Positions 32,196 to 41,327 of a stretch of DNA of 52,739 bases are shown here, piece by piece. The position numbers and the translations under genes are program-made. Position 1 is the first letter of the stretch. Every line of letters starts with the position of its first letter. The stretch comes from a bacterium (GTDB lineage: Bacteria; Bacillota; Clostridia; Lachnospirales; Lachnospiraceae). Location of the stretch: positions 1-52,739 of the forward strand of contig JAQYOU010000108.1 in NCBI GenBank assembly GCA_028727105.1, in the 5' to 3' direction. The notes below the pieces were generated by a model that saw nothing but the letters and a program-made list of their open reading frames with translations, ran no database searches and was not told the DNA's origin.

Positions 32196-32642
32196 ATGCT
32201 GGATGAAAAATTATATACAGTAGCGGATGTCGCCCAGGTGACCGGCATGACCAGCCGAACCATCCGTAACTATTTAAAAGATGGTACGCTCACAGGCCAG
32301 AAGATTGGTGTACAATGGCGGTTTACCGAGGATGAGATTAAAAAATTATTTTCCAGACAAATGCCGGGACAAAGCTCCCCGTCACAGATCGTGCGGGGAT
32401 TTCTTGGAGAACAGGACCGGACAGCACCATCCTTTTGTGTGCTGTTGGATTTCCCGGGGATTTCGGAATTAGAAGGATTGGAACTGTATCGCGTTCTGCA
32501 GGAAAAGCGCGGAGAAGGGGTACAGGCGATGTCCTATGAATATCACGACGAGGGTCAACTGTTCCGTGTTGCGGTCAGCGGGAATACGGAAGCGGTCATG
32601 GACTTGTTAGAACAGATAAAGGCAGGGATGAAGAGTGCTTGA
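32196..32642 (+). CDS. Helix-turn-helix DNA-binding protein (excisionase/MerR-like)
   Basis: A 148-residue protein with an excisionase-type winged HTH at residues 5-52 (YTVADVAQVTGMTSRTIRNYLKD, then GVQWRFTEDEIKKL). A 90-residue C-terminal domain of unknown role follows, with FCVLLDFPGISELEGLELY and EAVMDLLEQIKAG. It is too short for a normal MerR effector domain and has no cysteine cluster. AAGGAGG precedes the start. Its last eight bases overlap the FtsB-like gene, so the pair is translationally coupled. A regulator of envelope or division genes is possible but is only inferred from that neighbour. Confidence 0.75.
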   Translation: MLDEKLYTVADVAQVTGMTSRTIRNYLKDGTLTGQKIGVQWRFTEDEIKKLFSRQMPGQSSPSQIVRGFLGEQDRTAPSFCVLLDFPGISELEGLELYRVLQEKRGEGVQAMSYEYHDEGQLFRVAVSGNTEAVMDLLEQIKAGMKSA

Positions 32643-33066
32643 ACAGAAAGCAGTCCATATGACCGAAGAAGAGATAGATGCATATTATGCGAAGCGCCAC
32701 AGGGAAAATCTGGAACGTTATTATAACATTCAGGCAAATCGTGCCATCCGGGAGGACCGGGGCAGGCTGATACGGCTGGTACTGGTTATGATCGCGGCGT
32801 CTGTGGTATGTACCGTGTTTTTGCAATTGAATTTTCAGGTGCAGCAAAAGATCTACCGCGTTGCGGTGCTGCAAAAAGAGATAGATGCACTTCGGCTTTC
32901 CAACGAAGATGCAAAAAAGCGGTTGGAGGATGCCCGGGATCTGTATATCGTCCGGGAAAAAGCAGAATCGCTTGGGATGGGATATCCGAAAGCAGGGCAT
33001 GTGGTTTATTATTCCGTAGAGGATACAGACTACATGTTTCAAACGGGTGATATTCCAAAGTCATAG
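32635..33066 (+). CDS. FtsB/DivIC-like septum formation protein
   Basis: A 143-residue bitopic membrane protein. It has a cytoplasmic N-terminus of about 43 residues, one transmembrane helix (about 44-64), a coiled coil (about 68-105, QQKIYRVAVLQKEIDALRLSNEDAKKRLED) and the small end motif YIVREKAESLGMGYPKAGHVVYY. This helix-coil-AEEKLGM-type plan is that of FtsB/DivIC. The start is GTG at 32635, overlapping the HTH gene; ATG at 32659 is an alternative. It is expected to act at the division septum, though FtsL-like paralogues have the same plan. Confidence 0.75.
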   Translation: MLEQKAVHMTEEEIDAYYAKRHRENLERYYNIQANRAIREDRGRLIRLVLVMIAASVVCTVFLQLNFQVQQKIYRVAVLQKEIDALRLSNEDAKKRLEDARDLYIVREKAESLGMGYPKAGHVVYYSVEDTDYMFQTGDIPKS

Positions 33067-33118
33067 CAGGAGGATCGCTCCTGTAATATCAAATAGCCTT
33101 CCTATGAATTCTTTCAAT

Positions 33119-33163
33119 CAGACGGGCAGATACGATTTCGTATCTGTCCGTCTGCATTTTTTT
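33119..33163 (+). terminator. Terminator of the HTH/FtsB-like operon
   Basis: CAGACGG-G-CAGATACG paired with CGTATCTG-T-CCGTCTG, ATTT loop, then a seven-T run. A smaller hairpin CAGGAG/CTCCTG lies at 33067-33083. Confidence 0.85.
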
Positions 33164-33171
33164 ACAAGTGC

Positions 33172-33200
33172 TTTACATCGGGCGAAAAAGGGGATAAAAT
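33172..33200 (+). promoter_or_regulatory. Promoter of the hybrid kinase gene
   Basis: TTTACA (33172-33177), a 17-bp spacer and TAAAAT (33195-33200). The start would be near 33207, which rules out a GTG at 33205 as start codon. Confidence 0.65.
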
Positions 33201-33234
33201 AAAAGTGGATGAATCTATGTTACGAAGGAGTAAT

Positions 33235-35403
33235 ATGCGTATGAATGTGGTTTATATGATTGTTCGCTCTGTTCAGTTTTTGATCTTTTTACTTTCATTT
33301 GTCCTGGTCTATCGAATCTATCAGGAGAAGAATACAACGAAGCAGAGGATCCTGCTTCTGGCATCCATCTGTGCGGTGCTAAATATATATGGATATCTGG
33401 AGGCATTGTCGACAATGTCGGAACAGAGCAGTCAGTGGGCAGTGCGCTCGCAATATGTATCATCACTGCTGTTTCTGGTCTTTATGCTTCACCTGATCGC
33501 ACTGTTCTGTGATCTGCATATCAGAAAGTGGGCGATGATCATCCTATGGACCTTAAATGCGATCTTTGCGACGATACTTTTTGTGGATGAAACCTTCCAC
33601 ATCCTGTTTGATCATTATACCTTTACCGGTAAGCTTTTGGCTGTACAGATCCAGTTTGAGCTTTTGCCCATGGGATATGTTTTTATGGCGTATATGGCAT
33701 TACTTGCGGCAGCGGTGCTGTATGTGGGAACGGTTATCCGTCAGGAGAAGAAGCGGGATGGCGTTATCACGATCATCGCATTTGTATCCGTGCTTCACTG
33801 CCTGGCATATCTGTTGGATCTGGCGGGGCTGACAGGCGGTTTTGACTTTGGACCGACACTTATGATGAGTGCCTGCTGGCTGACCTATCACTTTAACAAA
33901 AACTATCACTTTCTGGATGACGGCCAGATCGCCCGTGAGACGATCCTGGACGAGCTGGGAGAGGGATATATCATTTTGGACAGTAACCGGAATGTGAAAT
34001 CGTACAATTCCATCGCCGCCATGCTCTGTCCGGAACTGGAACAGCAGGGTGAAAGTGAGGCGATTGTGGAGCTGATCTACCTGCACAATCACGATATGCT
34101 GGAGCATAACGGAAAGATGTGCAACATTGTCGTTTCAGAGCTGAAGGAGAATGGAACACTCACCGGCTACGTGATGTGGATGTATGACTGTACGGATGAA
34201 TATTATTACATGCGGGATCTGGAGCAGATCCAGGCTCATGCAACTGCATCAGATAAGACAAGAAATCTGTTCCTGCATCATATGACACATGGATTTGGAT
34301 CGCCGCTTCACATCATAAAAAATCGATCAGATGCGATCTGTCAGGATGAACGTACATCTGAGGATGTGCGGGAGATGTCGCTGGAGGTTTTGGAGGCCGG
34401 ACAAAAGCTGGAAGATATGGTGGCTGTGATGCTGGATTATTCCCCTGATCAGCGCCGGAAAACAGCAATGGAGCATGAGTATAAGACCAGTGAGCTGGCA
34501 CAGTCGCTGAGATCGCTCATCGAGGAACGCAGACAGGGAAGATGTCAGCAGATCGAGATGACTGTTAGTCCGCAGCTTCCTGTAAACTGGTATGGTGACA
34601 GAAAGGGTGTGGAACGTGTTCTGGCCGGTATCCTGCGATGCGCAGGTATGTCCTCAAGGATCTCCGGTATTCTTTTGGAGGTCGCTTCAGAGATGCGTTA
34701 TGCGGATGCGCTTTTGATCCTGACACTTTATCTGGATGATAAGGGCATGCTGACCGGAGAATTGAACCGGTTATCAGCGCTGGCACAGCGCTCGGACAAA
34801 CAGACAGAGTCGGAGGTCAACTATATTCCCTATTCGCTTTGTAAGCGCCTGTTGCTGGAAATGAAGGGTACGATGGAGTGCAGTGTGGACAGGAACCGGT
34901 CCAAGGTCGTTGTGATGTTTCCTCAGCGCGTGGTGGACAATGCTCCCTATGGGACCGGGGAAGAGCCGGAGATAGAGGCGCAGGCACAGTCGTTGCCGGA
35001 AGAACGAAAACAGCAGGAGCTGAAGCAGCCTACGGTTCTGGTTGTGGATGATAATCTGCTTTATTTAAAGGAAATGGATGGATGGCTCCACAGGCTGAAA
35101 TTAAAGACGATCATGGCAAAGAACGGATTGGAATGTCTGAGGATCCTGGAACGCAAGGATGTGGATCTGATCTTTATGGATCAGATGATGCCGGGAATGG
35201 ATGGAACCCAGGTGCTGGAAAAGATCCGGGAGCGGGAAAAAGAAAGCGGGCGACAGGATCCGGTTCCGGTTGTACTCCTTACAGCAGATGACAGTGTGGG
35301 CGCTCGTAAACGATATCTTGAGGCGGGATTCAATGATTATCTTTCAAAACCGATCGAGCCAAAGCAGATCTGTGAAGAGGTAGAAAAATTCTTACATATG
35401 TGA
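33235..35403 (+). CDS. Hybrid sensor protein with degenerate kinase and intact receiver
   Basis: A 722-residue protein. About seven or eight N-terminal transmembrane helices (1-220) are followed by a PAS-like segment (about 235-330), then a HisKA-like helix pair with HHMTHGFGSPLHIIKN in place of the usual H-E/D-L-R-T-P-L. The ATP-binding region has no recognisable N box or DxGxG motif. The C-terminal receiver (about 605-722) is complete: DD, FMDQMMPGMDG with the phosphorylatable Asp, LTADD, and the SKPIE lysine. It may act as a membrane-tethered receiver or phosphatase, not as an active kinase. ATG 33235 follows AGGAG. It is monocistronic and ends with a strong terminator. Confidence 0.75.
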   Translation: MRMNVVYMIVRSVQFLIFLLSFVLVYRIYQEKNTTKQRILLLASICAVLNIYGYLEALSTMSEQSSQWAVRSQYVSSLLFLVFMLHLIALFCDLHIRKWAMIILWTLNAIFATILFVDETFHILFDHYTFTGKLLAVQIQFELLPMGYVFMAYMALLAAAVLYVGTVIRQEKKRDGVITIIAFVSVLHCLAYLLDLAGLTGGFDFGPTLMMSACWLTYHFNKNYHFLDDGQIARETILDELGEGYIILDSNRNVKSYNSIAAMLCPELEQQGESEAIVELIYLHNHDMLEHNGKMCNIVVSELKENGTLTGYVMWMYDCTDEYYYMRDLEQIQAHATASDKTRNLFLHHMTHGFGSPLHIIKNRSDAICQDERTSEDVREMSLEVLEAGQKLEDMVAVMLDYSPDQRRKTAMEHEYKTSELAQSLRSLIEERRQGRCQQIEMTVSPQLPVNWYGDRKGVERVLAGILRCAGMSSRISGILLEVASEMRYADALLILTLYLDDKGMLTGELNRLSALAQRSDKQTESEVNYIPYSLCKRLLLEMKGTMECSVDRNRSKVVVMFPQRVVDNAPYGTGEEPEIEAQAQSLPEERKQQELKQPTVLVVDDNLLYLKEMDGWLHRLKLKTIMAKNGLECLRILERKDVDLIFMDQMMPGMDGTQVLEKIREREKESGRQDPVPVVLLTADDSVGARKRYLEAGFNDYLSKPIEPKQICEEVEKFLHM

Positions 35404-35436
35404 AAAAATCCGCCGACGTGTAGTCGGCGGATTTTT
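35404..35436. terminator. Bidirectional terminator between convergent genes
   Basis: AAAAATCCGCCGAC/GTCGGCGGATTTTT with a GTGTA loop. A and T runs on both sides serve both the hybrid kinase gene and the chemotaxis gene. Confidence 0.9.
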
Positions 35437-35446
35437 CTGTCTCGAA

Positions 35447-37297
35447 TTATAAGTTTGTAAAGCGATCTGCTTCCTGCTTTAACTGTAAGCTGATCTTCTG
35501 ATTGGTGCCCATCTCCTGATTAACGATCTCGATGTTGCTGACCAGGGTGGAGGTGTTCTCTGTTGCATTTGTAACACCTAACGCGCTTTCTTCGATCGCG
35601 GTAGCAATGCCGTTGACGGCTTCTGAAATCTCCTGCATGATCTTTAACAGGTGGTTTGTGCGCTCTTCGAATACATTCATCGTGTGATTGATATGAGTTG
35701 CATCGTCTCGATACTGTTTTCCGGTCTCTACGAATTTCTCATAATCAGGAAGGATGGTCTCATTCACATAGTTTACGATCGCATGTGAATTCTCAACCAA
35801 TGCGTCTACTGCGCGGACAACCATCAGGTTGATCTCCTGAATGTTTCCTGCTGTCTCTCTGGTGGAATCTGCCAGCGTGCGGATCTCATCCGCAACGACT
35901 GCAAAGCCCTTGCCGGCTTCTCCGGCTCTGGCTGCCTCGATGGAAGCGTTCAGTGCCAGGAGGTTTGTCTGGCTGGAAACATTTAAGATTTCGTCGGTCA
36001 GATCGTTGACCTTGGAAACGCTCTTGCTTTCTTCGATGGCCGCCTTCAAAGAGGTGATGATACCGCCGATGATCTCGCTGGTGCTTTCCTTGTTTCGCTG
36101 GGCTGCCAGCTCAAGCTCTCTTGCACGTGTCTCCATCTCTGCGGCATAGCTGTTCATTGTAATGGTTTCCTGAGCGATGCTTGACACTTCTGTACCGACA
36201 TTCGCTACCTCGTCGTTTACATTCGTTGTAGTAGAGGATACCTCTTCCATCGTAGCGGACAATTCCTCTAACAAGGAGGAAATGTCTGAAGCGTTTCCGC
36301 TGGCGGTATTGACGCTGCCGGAAACGGTATTTACAACGCTTCCCAGATGGTCGGCGTTGTAAACGATCTGGGACATGATGTTCTGCAGTGTCTCCAAAAA
36401 GACGTTGATTCCCTTTGCAAGACGTCCCAACTCGTCAGTGGATTTCAGGTTAATGCGGGCGGTCAGGTCGCCGTGGCCGGCCTGAATGTCGGCAACGATC
36501 TTATCGAGACTCTCGGTGGATTTCTTGATCGGGCGGATCACGCTGCGGTTTACAAGCAGATATGCCAGGATCGCCACGATAAATCCGATGATCGTAGCAA
36601 TGATGGTTGTGACAACAGCTTTCTTATAGCTTTCCTGCTGTTCCAGAACCTCCTGATCAATGGTAGCCTGAATGTTTGCCTTCATCGTATTCAGCTGTTC
36701 CTGCATAGTGTCGGCACTGTGCTGCATCAGGTTCGGTACGTAGGACTGTGCCAGCTTTTTCATCATGTTGTAGCTAAGCTGTTCGGCGGTTTCATAGGTG
36801 TATGTATACATGCTGAAATTGTCGTTGAAACTCTTGATCAGCTGCAGATCCTCCTCGGAGGTGACACCTGCCTCGTAGGTGGCAAGGGCAGTTTCGATCT
36901 CTGCAAACAGTTCGTCCGCCTTGTTCTGATATTCTTCCATGTAGGACTTGTCCTCGGCAAGACAATGTGCATATATGAGACGCTGGAGATCGCTGAAGTC
37001 GGCAATAGCAGTGTCCAGTGCGACCAGTGTAGGCAGGCTCTTGGAGCTGAGGATTGTGCTGCCTTCCTGCATGGTGTTCATGCTGGTGATGTTCAAAAGC
37101 CCGGATGCAAGAATGACAAAAGTAAGGAAAAGGATCGGGATCAGGATCTTTGTCTTGATGCTGGATCTCTTTTCACGTTTCTTACCACGATTTGCCTGTT
37201 TTGTCTTTGCAGGTTTTGCAGCTTTTGCTGTTTTGGGAGCCTTTGCAGGCTTTGCGGCAGTTGTTTTCTTCTGTGTGCCAATCGCTTCCTTACTCAT
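35447..37297 (-). CDS. Methyl-accepting chemotaxis protein with a histone-like N-terminal tail
   Basis: A 616-residue chemoreceptor. TM1 is near residues 50-70 and an extracytoplasmic helical-bundle sensor spans about 70-225 (4HB-type). TM2 near 232-252 is followed by a HAMP domain and the signalling domain with the conserved tip [21 protein letters not shown]. Before TM1 there is an unusual cytoplasmic tail of about 46 residues built from Ala, Lys and Pro ([20 protein letters not shown]), similar in style to histone H1-like tails. The start at 37297 has AGGAGG. No che genes adjoin, although a CheV gene lies 4 kb away. Confidence 0.88.
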   Translation of the reverse strand: MSKEAIGTQKKTTAAKPAKAPKTAKAAKPAKTKQANRGKKREKRSSIKTKILIPILFLTFVILASGLLNITSMNTMQEGSTILSSKSLPTLVALDTAIADFSDLQRLIYAHCLAEDKSYMEEYQNKADELFAEIETALATYEAGVTSEEDLQLIKSFNDNFSMYTYTYETAEQLSYNMMKKLAQSYVPNLMQHSADTMQEQLNTMKANIQATIDQEVLEQQESYKKAVVTTIIATIIGFIVAILAYLLVNRSVIRPIKKSTESLDKIVADIQAGHGDLTARINLKSTDELGRLAKGINVFLETLQNIMSQIVYNADHLGSVVNTVSGSVNTASGNASDISSLLEELSATMEEVSSTTTNVNDEVANVGTEVSSIAQETITMNSYAAEMETRARELELAAQRNKESTSEIIGGIITSLKAAIEESKSVSKVNDLTDEILNVSSQTNLLALNASIEAARAGEAGKGFAVVADEIRTLADSTRETAGNIQEINLMVVRAVDALVENSHAIVNYVNETILPDYEKFVETGKQYRDDATHINHTMNVFEERTNHLLKIMQEISEAVNGIATAIEESALGVTNATENTSTLVSNIEIVNQEMGTNQKISLQLKQEADRFTNL

Positions 37298-37451
37298 AGC
37301 GAACCTCCTGATTGTACTTTTTCGCACGTTTTACACGTTTTTTACATATATAGCAATTATACCATATAAGGAAAAAAAAGAAAGAAAAAATTTGTGATAT
37401 TGTTCAAAAACATGGAAATTATGTAGATACTGTGAAATGAAAAGTTTTTAC

Positions 37452-37479
37452 TTGCAAATGATCGGAAATGTACGATAAT
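37452..37479 (+). promoter_or_regulatory. Possible promoter of the 37523 operon
   Basis: TTGCAA (37452-37457), a 16-bp spacer and GATAAT (37474-37479), about 40 bp before the gene. Confidence 0.5.
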
Positions 37480-37522
37480 AAGAAATGAGAGGACTATTTT
37501 TCGTTTAAAGAGTGGGATGATT

Positions 37523-38074
37523 ATGGCAAAAAAAGATGTATGGGTAGTGGAAGGCTTTTCCTTTGACAACGAGGATCTTTATAAAGAAGCAAAAAAAGAG
37601 GCGGAGGGTGTCCGGTATATGAAATCCAGGGTGGATCTGCAGTATCCCGAACGTGTGCTTACGATCTATCAGCGGATGATCGCGCAGCAGATGTTCCAGA
37701 CCCAGGTAGGATACGCGTATCTGCAGGAGCTGCAGGATTACCTGTATACCATGCCCCACGTGTCAAATGAAGAGATACCGCCGATCCCCGTGCGTTCCAC
37801 CGTAAAGGTGGCGGATGCGGCGGGAACAACGGCGGCGCTGCAGGAGGAGTCCGGTAAGAGCAAACGAGCCTTTCACTGGTCGCTGATCGTCAATTTTTTT
37901 GCTGCCGCAGTGATCCTTGTGATGTTTGCGATCGCTATGAGCAGCAGCAGTCCGACGGTGCTCAACTATGAAAACGAGCTTCAGAACAAATATGCAGGCT
38001 GGGAACAGGAACTGAAGGAACGGGAAGCCGCTGTTCTGCAGAAAGAGAGGATGTTATATGGAAACAACGATTAA
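37523..38074 (+). CDS. Single-pass membrane protein of unknown function
   Basis: A 183-residue protein. The N-terminal 110 residues are soluble and helical with an acidic start (VVEGFSFDNEDLYKEAKKEAEGVRY). A transmembrane helix lies near 122-145 (WSLIVNFFAAAVILVMFAIA), and a short coiled-coil tail (ENELQNKYAGWEQELKEREAA) probably lies outside the cell. I do not recognise the family. It overlaps the next response regulator gene by 17 bases, so it is part of the same operon and may be a partner of that two-component system. The upstream site AGTGGGA favours ATG 37523 over 37517. Confidence 0.6.
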   Translation: MAKKDVWVVEGFSFDNEDLYKEAKKEAEGVRYMKSRVDLQYPERVLTIYQRMIAQQMFQTQVGYAYLQELQDYLYTMPHVSNEEIPPIPVRSTVKVADAAGTTAALQEESGKSKRAFHWSLIVNFFAAAVILVMFAIAMSSSSPTVLNYENELQNKYAGWEQELKEREAAVLQKERMLYGNND

Positions 38075-38738
38075 AATACTGGTAGTGGATGATGAAAGCC
38101 GCATGCGTAAGCTGGTGCGGGATTTTCTGGTGAAAAAAGGATATGATGTGTTAGAGGCAGCGGACGGGGAAGAGGCGCTGGATCTGTTTTACGCAGAGAA
38201 GGATATTTCCCTGATCATTTTGGATGTCATGATGCCAAAAATGAACGGATTTGAGGTATGCAAGGAGATCCGGGAGCACTCGAAGGTGCCGATCATCATG
38301 CTGACAGCGAAAAGTGCGGAGAGTGATGAGTTAAACGGATTTGAGCTGGGCGTGGACGAGTATATCTCAAAGCCCTTCAGCCCGAAGATCCTGGTAGCCC
38401 GCGTGGAAGCGATCCTTCGCAGAACAAACCAGCTGGAGGAAAAACAGGTGCTGACCGCAGGCCCTATCCGGGTGGATCTTGCGGCGCATATCGTAACGAT
38501 CGACGGGGAGCGGGTGGAGCTCAGCTTCAAGGAATTTGAGCTGCTGACTTACTTTATGGAAAACGCAGGACTTGCACTATCCCGGGAAAAAATATTGAAC
38601 AGCGTGTGGAATTATGACTATTTCGGAGACGCACGAACCATCGATACCCATGTAAAAAAGCTGCGCAGTAAGATGGGAACATATGGAGACTGCATTAAGA
38701 CCATCTGGGGCATGGGTTATAAGTTTGAAGTGGATTAA
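38058..38738 (+). CDS. OmpR-family response regulator
   Basis: A 226-residue regulator of normal length. The receiver domain has acidic DDE at residues 12-14, the phosphorylation Asp in LIILDVMMPKMNG and the lysine in ISKPFSP. The winged-helix DNA-binding domain (about 130-226) has FELLTYFMENAG and the recognition helix DTHVKKLRSKMG. Its partner is the histidine kinase downstream, separated by 154 bp that hold two palindromic repeats. It overlaps the preceding membrane protein gene. Confidence 0.92.
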   Translation: METTIKILVVDDESRMRKLVRDFLVKKGYDVLEAADGEEALDLFYAEKDISLIILDVMMPKMNGFEVCKEIREHSKVPIIMLTAKSAESDELNGFELGVDEYISKPFSPKILVARVEAILRRTNQLEEKQVLTAGPIRVDLAAHIVTIDGERVELSFKEFELLTYFMENAGLALSREKILNSVWNYDYFGDARTIDTHVKKLRSKMGTYGDCIKTIWGMGYKFEVD

Positions 38739-38800
38739 GAGAACATATGCGACACCTGCGACTTTGCACGAACGGTGCGGAGCAGGTGCGCATATTTCTC
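38739..38800 (+). repeat. 62-bp palindromic repeat family, copy 9
   Basis: Begins at the base after the response-regulator stop codon. Arms GAGAA/TTCTC, ATATGCG/CGCATAT and CACCTGC/GCAGGTG with single unpaired bases between; core GACTTTGCAC-loop-GTGCGGAG. Confidence 0.9.
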
Positions 38801-38806
38801 GAAGAA

Positions 38807-38868
38807 AAGAAGTGATGCAATGTCCGCGACTTTGCACGTACGGTGCGGAGCGGACATGCATACTTCTT
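38807..38868 (+). repeat. 62-bp palindromic repeat family, copy 10
   Basis: Arms AAGAAGT/ACTTCTT, unpaired G, ATGC/GCAT, unpaired A, ATGTCCGC/GCGGACAT, core GACTTTGCAC-loop-GTGCGGAG. It is tandem with copy 9 in the same orientation and lies 24 bp before the kinase start codon. Confidence 0.9.
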
Positions 38869-38892
38869 ATTATGTTGAGAGGACTGAAATAG

Positions 38893-40407
38893 ATGAAGCA
38901 TGCACTACATGCGCGTCAGCGCTCCATCACCACGCAGATCTGCATGGTGATCATCGGACTTGTGGCCGGCACAGTATTACTGTGCTGGTTTTTGAATACA
39001 ACCTTTTTGGAACAATATTACAGCAAACTGAAAGCGGACCAGCTGGTAAACGGCTTTGAGACAGTCAACTGGGCGGCAAAGCAGGGGAAGCTTTCCGATA
39101 ACGAGACGGATGTCCAACTGGACCGGCTGTGCGATAATGGAAATATCGAGCTGCTGATCATTTCTTCAGACGGAACGGTGATCCGGTCTACATCGAATGA
39201 CAACATCAATCTGATCAACCGTTTTATGGATGTTTTGTTTGGAGCAGCCAGCGACAAGGCACGCCACGAGGTGCTGAGTACGGATAATTATTCGGTCCTT
39301 CTGGTGACCGATCACCGGATGTCCTCGGAATATCTGGTGCTGTGGGGGACGCTGGATGACGGAAACCTGATCATGATGCGTACCGCGCTTGAGAGCATAC
39401 GGGAAAGTGTAAACATCGCAAACCGCTTTCTGGCTTACATCGGTATCTGCGGAATATTGATCAGTACGATCATCGTGATACTTGTGACACAGCGTATCAC
39501 GCGGCCTATCAGGCAGCTGACAGACATTTCCAGACAGATGACGGAGCTTGATTTTACGGCAAAATACGAGGAAGGCGGCAGCATCAAGGAGATCGAACTG
39601 CTGGGTCAGCACATGAACCAGCTTTCAAAGACACTGGAGCGGGCCATCGGGGAGCTGAAAACAGCAAATAATGAGCTGAAAAGTGATATTGAGAAAAAAG
39701 AGCAGATCGATGAGATGCGAAAAGAGTTTCTCTCCAATGTTTCTCATGAATTAAAGACGCCGCTGGCACTGATCCAGGGCTATGCGGAGGGCTTGCAGGA
39801 GTGCATCAATGATGATGAGCAAAGCAGGGATTTTTACTGTGAGGTCATCATGGATGAGGCCGGAAAGATGAACCAGATGGTGCAAAAGCTGCTTACGCTC
39901 AACCATTTGGAATTCGGAAAGGATGCAGTGACGATCGACCGCTTCGATATTACGGAACTGATCCGGGGAGTGGTGGATAATTCGTCACTGCTTTTGCAGC
40001 AGAATGAAATACAGCTGTCATTTCATGAGGATCCGGCATATGTCTGGGGCGATGAGTTTCAGATCGAGGAGGTTATCACAAATTATTTAAGCAATGCCAT
40101 TCATTATGCAGGCGGAGAGAAGCAGATCCGTATCTTCTATACTGACAGGGAGGATGTGCTGCGTGTCAGTGTATATAATACCGGGAGCAGTATTCCGGAG
40201 GAAGATGTTGATAAGATCTGGGACAAGTTCTATAAGGTAGATAAGGCGCGCACACGGGAGTATGGCGGCAGCGGCATCGGTCTGTCCATCGTGCGGGCGA
40301 TCATGGAGTCGCATCACAGAGATTGCGGTGTTTCCAATCAGCCGGACGGTGTCGAGTTTTGGATGGAATTGGATAAAAATGCAGTTGCGCGAACCGACAA
40401 AGAATGA
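38893..40407 (+). CDS. Sensor histidine kinase
   Basis: A 504-residue membrane kinase. TM1 is near residues 16-37, followed by an extracytoplasmic sensor of about 135 residues and TM2 near 176-197. A HAMP linker is followed by HisKA with FLSNVSHELKTPLALIQGYAEG and HATPase_c with NYLSNAIHY (N box), VYNTGSSIP (G1 region) and GGSGIGLSIV (G2). All catalytic parts look intact. It is the cognate kinase of the OmpR-type regulator upstream. The ATG at 38893 has GAGAGGACTG upstream. The signal is unknown; the lipoprotein gene 76 bp downstream may belong to the same stimulus. Confidence 0.9.
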   Translation: MKHALHARQRSITTQICMVIIGLVAGTVLLCWFLNTTFLEQYYSKLKADQLVNGFETVNWAAKQGKLSDNETDVQLDRLCDNGNIELLIISSDGTVIRSTSNDNINLINRFMDVLFGAASDKARHEVLSTDNYSVLLVTDHRMSSEYLVLWGTLDDGNLIMMRTALESIRESVNIANRFLAYIGICGILISTIIVILVTQRITRPIRQLTDISRQMTELDFTAKYEEGGSIKEIELLGQHMNQLSKTLERAIGELKTANNELKSDIEKKEQIDEMRKEFLSNVSHELKTPLALIQGYAEGLQECINDDEQSRDFYCEVIMDEAGKMNQMVQKLLTLNHLEFGKDAVTIDRFDITELIRGVVDNSSLLLQQNEIQLSFHEDPAYVWGDEFQIEEVITNYLSNAIHYAGGEKQIRIFYTDREDVLRVSVYNTGSSIPEEDVDKIWDKFYKVDKARTREYGGSGIGLSIVRAIMESHHRDCGVSNQPDGVEFWMELDKNAVARTDKE

Positions 40408-40483
40408 TAACATAAAATTGTTTAGAATCGGTGGAAGCACTTACTGTTCGAACCGTGGAATTTGAATTTGGAAGGGGCCTTTT

Positions 40484-41230
40484 ATGACAGATCTGAATAA
40501 GAAAAAAAGTCTCCTGGGTATCGTGCTTTTAGCGGGGGCGGTGATCCTTGGCGGATGCGGCGAAGAGCCTTATGAATTGCAGGATAATGAACGTGAGATC
40601 ATAGTGAATTATGCTGCGCATATAGTCTCAAAATACAACGTCCATCAGCCGGAGGGCTATCGTTACGTGTTTGTGCCTGCGGATGCGGAAGCGTTCAAGG
40701 AAGAAGATCAGACGCAGGAGCCACAGCCGGAGGAAACTGATGAAAACGGACAGCAGCCGGAGGATCAGGTGCAGGCGGATGGCGACGAAGCGGGTGATGA
40801 TGCGGAAGCTGCCGGCACAGAGGAACAGGAATCGGCGACGCTGAGCGAAGCGCTGGGACTGAAAGGGATACAGGCAGTCTACACAGGGGCGGAGCTGACG
40901 GATCAATATCAGTCGATCATTCCTGAATCCGGTAAAAAGCTTCTGATCCTTCATGTGACACTGCAGAATCCGACCGGAAAAGCGAAGAAATGTGACATTT
41001 TATCTTTACTTCCGATGTTCCGGGCGAAGGTGAACGGTACGCATGAGGTAACGTCAGAATTGACGATCTTAGAAGAAAACTTAAGCACCTGGGAGAAAAA
41101 GATACCGGCAGGAGGATCAGAGGATACGATCATCCTTTTCCAGGTAAAAGAAGACGAGGTCACCGCGGTTGAACAGCTGGAATTAAAGGTGACTGTGGGG
41201 GAGAAGACATCCAAAGTGATTTTTCTGTAA
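40484..41230 (+). CDS. Lipoprotein of unknown function with an acidic linker
   Basis: A 248-residue lipoprotein with lipobox LGGC near residues 22-25. A low-complexity acidic/Gln linker follows (about 70-125, with PQPEETDENGQQPED), then an immunoglobulin-like DUF4352-type beta domain in the last 110 residues (ILHVTLQNPTGKAKKCDILS, FQVKEDEVTAVEQLELKV). Such domains are common in surface lipoproteins of unclear role. It follows the histidine kinase by 76 bp and may be co-transcribed with it. Confidence 0.65.
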   Translation: MTDLNKKKSLLGIVLLAGAVILGGCGEEPYELQDNEREIIVNYAAHIVSKYNVHQPEGYRYVFVPADAEAFKEEDQTQEPQPEETDENGQQPEDQVQADGDEAGDDAEAAGTEEQESATLSEALGLKGIQAVYTGAELTDQYQSIIPESGKKLLILHVTLQNPTGKAKKCDILSLLPMFRAKVNGTHEVTSELTILEENLSTWEKKIPAGGSEDTIILFQVKEDEVTAVEQLELKVTVGEKTSKVIFL

Positions 41231-41277
41231 AAATCATAAAAAAGTGCTAAAAAAATATGCAATTTCAATAGGACTTA

Positions 41278-41286
41278 TGCTATAAT
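41278..41286 (+). promoter_or_regulatory. Extended -10 promoter of cheV
   Basis: TGCTATAAT, an extended consensus -10, 42 bp before the start codon. The -35 region (TGCAAT) is weak. Confidence 0.65.
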
Positions 41287-41327
41287 ATGACTAATTATAT
41301 TGAATTGCTTCGGGAGGAGATATTAAT

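Noticed and set aside
36347..37369. 340-codon plus-strand frame opposite the chemoreceptor gene
   Set aside because: Shadow of the chemoreceptor coding strand with no ribosome-binding site. The chemoreceptor has unmistakable conserved motifs.
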